Below, one piece after another: positions 17,764 through 28,113 of a DNA stretch of 64,000 bases. The stretch comes from Sphingopyxis soli. Its GTDB lineage: Bacteria > Pseudomonadota > Alphaproteobacteria > Sphingomonadales > Sphingomonadaceae. The translations under genes were made by a program, and so were the position numbers. Positions within the stretch are counted from its first letter, which is position 1. Every line of letters begins with the position of its first letter. The stretch is from contig NZ_JAFMTR010000054.1 in assembly GCF_018682675.1 (NCBI RefSeq), forward strand, positions 89,766-153,765, read 5' to 3'. A model generated the notes under the pieces. It saw only the letters and a list, made by a program, of their open reading frames with translations, was not told the origin of the DNA and did not search any database.

Positions 17764-18126
17764 TCAGGCGATTGGAGGGCGGAACGTCCCGATATAGGCG
17801 ACGGGCGGCAAGGCGGCCGTCAGGATGCGCGTATGCGCTTCAGGGGCAGGCGTTTCGGTCGATGCCGACAGCGTTTCCGCCGGGACGCCCGAATGGTGAC
17901 CGTGGCAGCCATGAGCGGCGGCAGGCACCTGCTGCTTTTCGCCGGGAGAGGATTTTTTCTTGTCGACTTCGGCGCCTTCGATCGCCGGTGCGGGAACGCA
18001 GCCGGCTTCGATCACAGCAACAAAAAGGCTCGCCTCGGCCCGATCCTCGGTCGCATGTGCGAGCGACCCCGCAACCGTTCCGGATGCAAGGAGAAGGGTC
18101 AGGAGGAAGAGGATCACCCGTCGCAT
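17764..18126 (-). CDS. Small exported His/Cys-containing protein ahead of czcC
   Basis: A 120-residue protein with an N-terminal signal peptide (residues 1-24, ending near SLAHA). The mature part has one cysteine near residue 43, a Lys/Glu linker and a HGCHGHHSG metal-binding-like cluster, then a Pro/Ala tail ending GTFRPPIA. It is the first gene of the minus-strand czc set, 65 bases before czcC. Its position and character resemble CzcI-type small periplasmic proteins, but I cannot assign it to that family by sequence. A similarly placed gene precedes the plus-strand czc set. Confidence 0.72.
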   Translation of the reverse strand: MRRVILFLLTLLLASGTVAGSLAHATEDRAEASLFVAVIEAGCVPAPAIEGAEVDKKKSSPGEKQQVPAAAHGCHGHHSGVPAETLSASTETPAPEAHTRILTAALPPVAYIGTFRPPIA

Positions 18127-18175
18127 TGAAACCGGCCCCTAGCATCGAAACGGCGCGGTGAAAAGTAGAAGATTT

Positions 18176-18403
18176 TCAATCAACTTCGGCGGCACTCTTC
18201 GAACCCCCGAACCGGCTCCGTAATATTATCTCATGGAGGTAAGGGAGCAGTGCATCTTGCCCCTCTATAGTTGCATAAACGTCTAAAGAAACAGGATATC
18301 TACCGAACAATCGCGCGCTAAGCACAATAATTCTACGATTGTCTTTGGCTCTTATTTCTGTCGCTTCGCTATTGGTTCCCGCCTCCTTTGTTCGTGACGA
18401 CAT
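18176..18403 (-). CDS. Possible small protein of unknown function
   Basis: A 75-residue open frame starting at an ATG at 18403. The DNA is visibly less GC-rich than its neighbours and codon choice differs, so it may be foreign or a gene remnant. The later part (ARLFGRYPVSLDVYATIEGQ, then DALLPYLHEIILRSRFGG) looks protein-like, with alternating hydrophobic residues. I see no helix-turn-helix and no family match. It could be the fragment of a regulator lost from the divergent promoter region. If not real, the 414 bases from 18127 to 18540 would hold only promoter DNA. Confidence 0.35.
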   Translation of the reverse strand: MSSRTKEAGTNSEATEIRAKDNRRIIVLSARLFGRYPVSLDVYATIEGQDALLPYLHEIILRSRFGGSKSAAEVD

Positions 18404-18481
18404 CCGAGCGATATGCTTCCCGTGAGACGAGGGTGTAAATCGGAAGCCGAGCGGCACAGCGTCCTGCCGGAACATCAGGGC

Positions 18482-18512
18482 TTGACCCTGTATCTACTAC
18501 AGGGTGCAAAAG
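18482..18512 (+). promoter_or_regulatory. MerR-family-type operator/promoter upstream of the DUF3703-czc run
   Basis: A -35-like TTGACC at 18482-18487 runs into a perfect dyad, ACCCTGTA (18485-18492), TCTAC spacer, TACAGGGT (18498-18505). Overlap of the -35 box with a CCTGTA..TACAGG dyad and a stretched spacer is the pattern used by MerR-family metal regulators (ZntR, CadR, PbrR, CueR). The -10 region (CAAAAG or AAAAGC) is poor, as expected for an activated promoter. It would drive the plus-strand genes from 18540. Confidence 0.75.
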
Positions 18513-18539
18513 CCTGCCCTGCACAAAAAGGGAAAGAGG

Positions 18540-18944
18540 ATGGTGCCGCCGACAAGAAATCCCGTGAGCATGGCCGTCATCGAGCCGCTGCTGCGCAATC
18601 AATATCGCCTGTTTTGCGAATCGCGCCGAATCGGAGATGAAGCCGCTGCGTGGCAGGCGCTGGAATGGGAACATATCTTGAGCCAGCCCTATATGGGCGC
18701 GCATCTCGCCTCCCACTGGCACATGTTTCGCTATGCGATCGAGCTCGGCGATGCCCGTGAAGCTGCCGGTCAGGCGATGCGGTTCCTGCTCGTCCCGCTC
18801 GGTTCGCTGACCGGTCGCCTCCCCGCAGGGAATAATGGCCGCGCGCGGGTGAGCGCCTTCGAGCCGATGCCGATGCCGAGCGCCCTGGAAGCGCTGATCG
18901 AAGCGGCCCGGTCGAGGGAGAGCGGCGCTGCGCGAACCGATTGA
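18540..18944 (+). CDS. DUF3703 domain-containing protein
   Basis: About 134 residues, cytoplasmic. The DUF3703 pattern is clear: IEPLLRNQYRLFCESRR, then EWEHILSQPYMGAHLASHWHMF, RFLLVPLGSLTGRLPAGN and VSAFEPMPMPSALEAL. Family members are often next to metal-resistance genes under MerR control; the function is unknown. The start is uncertain: ATG at 18540, GTG at 18543 or ATG at 18570, all downstream of the MerR-type operator; GGAAAGAGG lies directly before 18540. It is the first gene of the plus-strand metal run, 49 bases before the next. Confidence 0.8.
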   Translation: MVPPTRNPVSMAVIEPLLRNQYRLFCESRRIGDEAAAWQALEWEHILSQPYMGAHLASHWHMFRYAIELGDAREAAGQAMRFLLVPLGSLTGRLPAGNNGRARVSAFEPMPMPSALEALIEAARSRESGAARTD

Positions 18945-18993
18945 TCCGGTTTTGGACTTCCGGAACAGGTCATTCGCTGTTAGGGGCGCGACC

Positions 18994-19332
18994 ATGTCCG
19001 GCGCTCCCCTTCGCCTGTTGCTTGTGTTCATCCTGCTGCTCAGCGGGCTCCACAATGCTGCGCCGGCGATGGCGGGCATGACGCACCATGCGACGGATTC
19101 GCATCTGTCGCACCATGTCGAGCCGGGCCATGCGTCGGACAAGGACACGCAAAAAGGTCAGCAGGACGCCGACCTCCACGGCAGTCACCATAATTGCCCG
19201 GTCGCATCCGATCAGGCCCTTTCGGGTCATGACGATCTGTCCTGTTTTTCCGGCGGCCTGCACTTTGCGCTGCCCGCGACGCGCCTCGCTTCGCGCGCGC
19301 TCGCACCTCCCCTGAACCCTCCCCTCGCCTGA
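18994..19332 (+). CDS. Small exported His-rich protein ahead of the second czc set
   Basis: A 112-residue protein with a signal peptide (residues 1-27, LLLVFILLLSGLHNAAPAMA). The mature part is His/Asp-rich (HHATDSHLSHHVEPGHASDK, then DLHGSHHNCPVASD) with two cysteines (HHNCPV and LSCFSG). It precedes the TolC gene by 65 bases, exactly as the His/Cys gene at 17764-18126 precedes the other czcC (also 65 bases). Periplasmic metal binding or sensing is a reasonable inference. No enzymatic motif is seen. Confidence 0.72.
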   Translation: MSGAPLRLLLVFILLLSGLHNAAPAMAGMTHHATDSHLSHHVEPGHASDKDTQKGQQDADLHGSHHNCPVASDQALSGHDDLSCFSGGLHFALPATRLASRALAPPLNPPLA

Positions 19333-19397
19333 ACGACGCCTGCCGCGCGGCCCCTGTCCGGCCTGCGCTCAGTCGAACCGTTCAGGAGTGATCATTC

Positions 19398-20629
19398 ATG
19401 CATATCCATATGCGCGCCGCCCTGTTGGCCGGGGCTGCGCTGCTGGCGGGGTCCGTTTGGGCCCAGCCGCTAACGCTCGACCAGGCGGTCGAGCGGGCCA
19501 TCGCTGCATCGCCCGAGCTTAGAGCGGGCGAAGCGGGGGTCGACGCCGCGCGCGCCGACCAGCTGCAAGCCCGCGTCCGTCCCAATCCGACCGTGTCGGT
19601 CGACATGGACAATGGCGTCGGGACGGGCGGCTATGGCCTGTTCCGGCAATCGGAACTCACCGTCACCTATTCGCAGCCGCTCGAACGCGGGGGCAAGCGC
19701 GAGGCGCGGATGGCGCTTGCCGAGCGCGGTGTTGTTCTCGCCGAGGCGCAGTGGCGGCTCGTCCGGCTCGACATCGCCCAGGAAGTGCAGCGCGCCTATA
19801 TTGACGTCCAGATCGCCGAGCAGATGGTCTGGATCGCAGAGGATCGCGTCAAACTGGAAAAGGAGATGCGGACTGAAGCGATCCGGCGCGTGCGCGGCTA
19901 CAAGGATCCGCTCTTCGTCGAGACGCGCGCCGATGCCCGCATCCTTGAGGCCGAACTGGCCCTGAAGGAAGCCCAGGCGAAGCGGCAGTCCGCACGCGCA
20001 TTGCTCACCTCCTTCTGGGGCGGCACGCCTGACAGCCTCGTTATCGCCGAGGGGATCGAGAAACCCGATCCGCGCGATCCGCCGCTTGCCGAAGCCGACG
20101 CGGCGGTCTTCGACGCCGCCGTCGACCGGGCCCGCGCGCAGGTCGTCGTCGAGCAAAGCCGCGCGTACCAGGACTATACGGTCTCGGGCGGCACCCGCTT
20201 CCTTCGCGAGACCAACGATGTCGCCGTTCTCGGCGGCATCTCAATCCCGCTCGGACGGTTCGACCGCAACCAGGGCAATATCGCCCGGGCGCAGGCCGAA
20301 CGGCGGCAGCTCGAGTTCCAATCCGAAGCGAGCCGGCTCGAGCGGCTGAGGCGCCTCGCGTCGCTGCGCGCCGACGCCGACGCCGCACGCGTCCGGGCCG
20401 AGGGCATCATGAACGACGTCTATCCCAAGGCGGTGAAGACGCTCGTCCAGGTGCGCGAAGGCTATGCCCGCGGCGGGTTCCTGTTCGCCGACGTACAGGA
20501 TGCCGCCGACGTCATCATCCAGATCCAGGGTCGGTGGGCCGAGGCCATGACGCGCTACCGCGATTTGCTCGCGGAGATCGATCGCCTGACCGGCCGCTTC
20601 GATGCGGCTCCCCTTGCGGAGAATATTCC

Positions 20630-20633
<4 letters not shown>
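19398..20633 (+). CDS. czcC: CzcC-type outer-membrane factor (plus-strand set)
   Basis: A 411-residue TolC-family outer-membrane channel. A signal peptide covers residues 1-22 (LLAGAALLAGSVWAQ). The first repeat begins LTLDQAVERAIAASPELRAG; the second contains VAVLGGISIPLGRFDRNQGN. Long Arg/Ala/Glu helices span the periplasm. The start at 19398 has GGAGTGATCATTC upstream. Its stop overlaps the adaptor start by four bases (ATGA at 20630-20633). It pairs with the adaptor and CzcA downstream. Confidence 0.92.
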
Positions 20634-25071
<4,438 letters not shown>

Positions 25072-25127
25072 GCACCTCCCGGTCAGCCGCCATTCCCCCC
25101 TGTCGGCGGCAACCGGGAGTGCTGACT

Positions 25128-25160
25128 GAGGCGGAACCCAAGCGGGTTCCGCCTCCTTTT
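25128..25160 (+). terminator. Rho-independent terminator after the second czcCBA set
   Basis: A perfect 12-bp stem (gaggcggaaccc at 25128-25139 with its complement at 25144-25155), a 4-base loop and a CTTTT tail. It ends the RND operon before the CDF gene, which therefore may be read-through or have its own promoter. Confidence 0.85.
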
Positions 25161-25188
25161 AGGGATGGTGAGGATTGAGGAGCTTGCA

Positions 25189-25785
25189 ATGAATGAAAAA
25201 GCATCCGGGAGCGAACGCGAAAAGCGAACGCTCCAGATCGTTCTCGTCCTGAACGCAGCTATCGCGATCGCCTTCCTCGTAACCGGCGGGCTCGGCGATT
25301 CGAGCGCGCTCATCGCCAATGGGCTCGACAATCTGTCCGACGCCGCGGTCTATGCGTTGAGCCTCGTTGCGCTCAGCCACGGCCTGAAATGGAAAACCCG
25401 TGCTGCCACGGCATCGGGCATCATGCTGCTGGTCTTCGCAGCCGGCGTCCTGTTCGATGTGGGACGCCGCTATTTCGAAGGTAGCGAACCGATCGGTCCG
25501 ACGATGATGATCATGTCGGCGGTCGCTGCGGTGGTGAACTATGCTTGCCTGAAGCTCTTGCAGCGTATTCAGGATCCGGACGTCAACCTCAGAGCCGCGA
25601 CCACCTTCAGCTACAACGACTTCATCTCGAACGGCGGCATCCTGATCGCGGGTGTCCTCGTCTGGTGGCTCGGTACGAACTGGCCGGACCTTCTGGTTGG
25701 ATTTGCGACTGCGCTGATCGCGATCAAGGGCGGGATCGAAATCCTTCGCGACGCCCGGCAAGAGGCCAAACAGCAGAGAGATTAG
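25189..25785 (+). CDS. Cation diffusion facilitator (CDF) family metal transporter
   Basis: A 198-residue inner-membrane protein with about six helices. The TM2 site reads LIANGLDNLSDAAVYALSL, with two aspartates four residues apart. The TM5 site reads FSYNDFISNGGILIAG, with Asp and Asn where many CDFs have His/Asp and Asp. The C-terminal cytoplasmic domain is almost absent (short KQQRD tail), as in short CDF members. The ATG at 25189 has GAGGAG upstream. It lies 28 bases beyond the terminator. Export of Zn2+, Co2+ or Fe2+ from the cytoplasm would feed the RND pumps; the altered TM5 site makes the substrate uncertain. Confidence 0.88.
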   Translation: MNEKASGSEREKRTLQIVLVLNAAIAIAFLVTGGLGDSSALIANGLDNLSDAAVYALSLVALSHGLKWKTRAATASGIMLLVFAAGVLFDVGRRYFEGSEPIGPTMMIMSAVAAVVNYACLKLLQRIQDPDVNLRAATTFSYNDFISNGGILIAGVLVWWLGTNWPDLLVGFATALIAIKGGIEILRDARQEAKQQRD

Positions 25786-25802
25786 AGCATGTGAGGCATG
25801 TC

Positions 25803-25850
25803 GGATCGGCGGAAGAATGTTCGGACCTCTGCGAACAACGTCGCCGATCC
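25803..25850. repeat. Nested inverted repeat downstream of the CDF gene
   Basis: Outer arms ggatcggcg (25803-25811) and its complement (25842-25850) enclose inner arms tgttcg (25818-25823) and cgaaca (25832-25837). It begins 17 bases after the CDF stop. It may end transcription or be part of the recombination junction just to the right. Confidence 0.5.
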
Positions 25851-25884
25851 TGCCCTAGAGGCACCTGACAGCTCGCTCCCATCA

Positions 25885-25941
25885 TATTACGTCCTTATTA
25901 CGCGAGGCAAAAATCGAGCCCGCGTAACGACGCATATTACG
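25885..25941 (+). repeat. Three TATTACG direct repeats beside the tRNA fragment
   Basis: TATTACG occurs at 25885-25891, 25896-25902 and 25935-25941; the first two are 11 bp apart. Short direct repeats beside an attachment core are typical of integrase arm-type binding sites. They lie 40-96 bases from the tRNA-Gly fragment. Confidence 0.45.
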
Positions 25942-25980
25942 CCGCCATTCGGCGTAAGTATCTGAAATTGTTAGGAAAAC

Positions 25981-26025
25981 TGGAGCGGGCGAAGGGATTC
26001 GAACCCTCGACCCCAACCTTGGCAA
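25981..26025 (-). other. 3' fragment of tRNA-Gly(GCC): putative attachment-site core
   Basis: Read on the minus strand, these 45 bases match a bacterial tRNA-Gly(GCC) from the anticodon (TTGCCAAGG) through the T-arm (GGGTTCGAATCCC) to the acceptor strand and encoded CCA end. Beyond base 26025 the match stops at once: the D-arm and 5' acceptor strand are absent, so it is not a working tRNA. Such 3' tRNA copies are left by integrating islands and phages. I recognise the tRNA from memory of the conserved sequence; a covariance-model search would confirm it. Confidence 0.8.
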
Positions 26026-26596
26026 CGTTCGCAGCGAATGTTTGCTATCGGGGATTCGGGTTTATTGCCGATCCGTCCGAATTCGGGTGTAAAACGGACT
26101 TTCAGCAAACCGCATCGGAATGTTCCTTAGTCGCGCCAAAGGGAAAGGAGCCTTACACGGTTTCTACCCACCGCACGCTTTCAATACCCGAAAAAATGGT
26201 GATTGCTCGGTGATTGCTGCACCAATTTATGCGGATAGAAATCGAATATAAATCACGTATTTTCAATATGATGATTGCGTTTGGACACGAAATCTGGTAT
26301 TTCCGCTGGCGGCGTAAATAAGAGAGCTGCGGACCCGCTCGAGCCAGCGCTGCCCAAAAGCAGACATCGCCATATCAAGATCCGCTTGTCCGCTTTTGGG
26401 TGGCATCGGGCTATCCCGCCACCAGCAAAAAACAGCTTTCTCCATAGCTCCGCCCATGACCGCCGCGGTTAGGACAGCGAAGACTTTCACTGCGCGACAA
26501 GTGGCGAGCGCAACTCGGGGCAGCACACAAATTCTATGCGGACGCCGTCCATGGCGCTGACATTCGAAGCGTGCTGCCGCCGAGGGCGCCGCGAGT
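26026..26596. other. Gene-poor, lower-GC stretch right of the tRNA fragment
   Basis: No convincing gene here; short open frames have no ribosome binding site or recognisable family. The part at 26040-26320 is visibly richer in A and T than either flank. It probably is the remnant of a second integrated element or of the island end. No integrase or transposase fragment could be identified by eye. Confidence 0.6.
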
Positions 26597-27940
26597 TCAT
26601 CTCGCTTTCCACTTGGCGCCGATCTGACTGTCCGAGCACCAGCGCCGCGGCGCTTCGGTGTCCTGAATTGTCAGCTGGATGCGGGTGGGCGACAAGATTT
26701 TGACTTCCATTTCCCATTCGGGAAGGAAGAAGGCCTTGCCCGATTTCTCGACCGGGCCGAGAGGTCCGACGATATTTTCATTTTCGCTACCGGGCGCCCC
26801 GCCCCCGCGCATAAGACCCAGCCTGCGGCCGTCGTAATAGACGGCCTCGAAGCTCGGCGCCGCGCAGGATTCGCTCTCCAGCACATAATATCCGGGAACG
26901 ATGCCGAGAGGCGGCGCCGCCTTCTTGCCGACGGACTGCTGTCCGGCCGATGCTCCGGCGGCGCCGGCGCATTGCTGGCGCAGCGACCGGATCGCTGCCG
27001 TCGAGCCCGCCAGCGACATATAGTTCAGATCGCGCCACTCGTCGCCGCCATCGGTGCTGGCCATAAGCTCGAGGCCCGTATCTGCGCCGACAAGCAGTTG
27101 CTCCACCCCCGGATCGAGCGGCCCGCTCAGATCGGGCTTTCCGGGTTCCTGAACCAGCGACTGAACCGCGTCGTAATCGCCGTTGGCGCTGCCCTTGAAA
27201 TCGACGAGCAACGCCTGTCCCGCCGCGGGCAGCGCAAGGCCGGGCTTCGGCATCATCGTCATATAGACGCCGCCGCCGGGCTGGCAGCGCAGTCCGAGCG
27301 CGACGAAATCGGGATGGTCGGTCGTCGCCGCGATGGCTCCCATGCCGCTGCCGCCAAATTGCCAGCGCGCCGCGTGCATCGGCGGCGGGGCCCCGCCGCC
27401 GGCCTCGCCATTCTCCGCCGCCGCATAGTCGGCATCGGTCCAGCGCCGCTGTTTCGCGACGGCCCATTTCTTGCCGTTCCAGACCAGCGTCTGCATGCAT
27501 ATTTCCGCGCCGACACCACCACACACACTGCCGTGGACCGAGGTTTCCAGCCCCTTGCGCTTCGCATCGACCGCAACGACCTTCCAGTCGCGCAGATTGT
27601 CGTTGAAAATCTCGCGCAATCCGGCCGGCCCCGATCCCAGAATTCCGATCACGCAGCCTGCGGTGCCGCACCATGCCGAATAGCCCGACGTGGTGCAGCG
27701 CGTCGCTGCATAGGCGATGATCCAGTCGGGCTTGCCGTCATTCGTGACCTCCGTCTGCGTCGCGAAGGCGGCGCGATCGGCGACGAATTTGCCGCCTTCG
27801 GCGCGGCATTCCTGCTTCAGCCCGTCGTAGACCGCCTGAACCTCGCGCGGCCATTCCGCCGCACGGGCCGCCGCCTGCGATTGCGCCATCGCAAGCAGCG
27901 GCAGCAACAGCGCTGCAACCCGTAACCGTCCACCTGTCAT
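26597..27940 (-). CDS. Exported protein of unknown function
   Basis: A 447-residue protein. The start at 27940 is chosen because GGAGG lies upstream and a signal peptide follows (LRVAALLLPLLAMAQSQAAARA). The N-terminal region has several cysteines and a TNDGKPDWIIAYAATRC segment like a calcium/FG-GAP-type D-x-N-G-D motif, then CGTAGCVIGILG. The C-terminal part (GYYVLESESCAAPSFEAVYYDGRRLG) resembles a small lipocalin-like or DUF module ending WCSDSQIGAKWKAR. I recognise no family with confidence. It is the next gene after the winged-helix kinase on the same strand (173-base gap), so it could be its target or partner. Confidence 0.75.
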   Translation of the reverse strand: MTGGRLRVAALLLPLLAMAQSQAAARAAEWPREVQAVYDGLKQECRAEGGKFVADRAAFATQTEVTNDGKPDWIIAYAATRCTTSGYSAWCGTAGCVIGILGSGPAGLREIFNDNLRDWKVVAVDAKRKGLETSVHGSVCGGVGAEICMQTLVWNGKKWAVAKQRRWTDADYAAAENGEAGGGAPPPMHAARWQFGGSGMGAIAATTDHPDFVALGLRCQPGGGVYMTMMPKPGLALPAAGQALLVDFKGSANGDYDAVQSLVQEPGKPDLSGPLDPGVEQLLVGADTGLELMASTDGGDEWRDLNYMSLAGSTAAIRSLRQQCAGAAGASAGQQSVGKKAAPPLGIVPGYYVLESESCAAPSFEAVYYDGRRLGLMRGGGAPGSENENIVGPLGPVEKSGKAFFLPEWEMEVKILSPTRIQLTIQDTEAPRRWCSDSQIGAKWKAR

Positions 27941-28113
27941 TGCATCGTCCTCCACTCCACGATCTTCGGAAGCCGTGGACGTCCCCACAATGGCGTCCCC
28001 GCTCCGGTCCGTCCCGCCCGCCGGGACCGGCTCCGGAGATTTGCAGCGGCCGGTTCCGAAAGTCTTCACGCCCTTCTCAAGAACTTCTCAAGTCTGTGGG
28101 ACCGCCCCCCGGT

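Noticed and set aside
18369..19148. 259-residue minus-strand frame across the MerR-type operator as a missing regulator
   Set aside because: No helix-turn-helix or metal-binding C-terminus; it is antisense to DUF3703 and the His-rich gene.
25981..26060. Complete tRNA-Gly gene
   Set aside because: Only the 3' 45 bases match; the D-arm and 5' acceptor strand are absent.
25968..26213. 81-residue frame containing ERAKGFEPSTPTLAT
   Set aside because: This peptide is the translation of a tRNA-Gly 3' end on the wrong strand, a common false gene.
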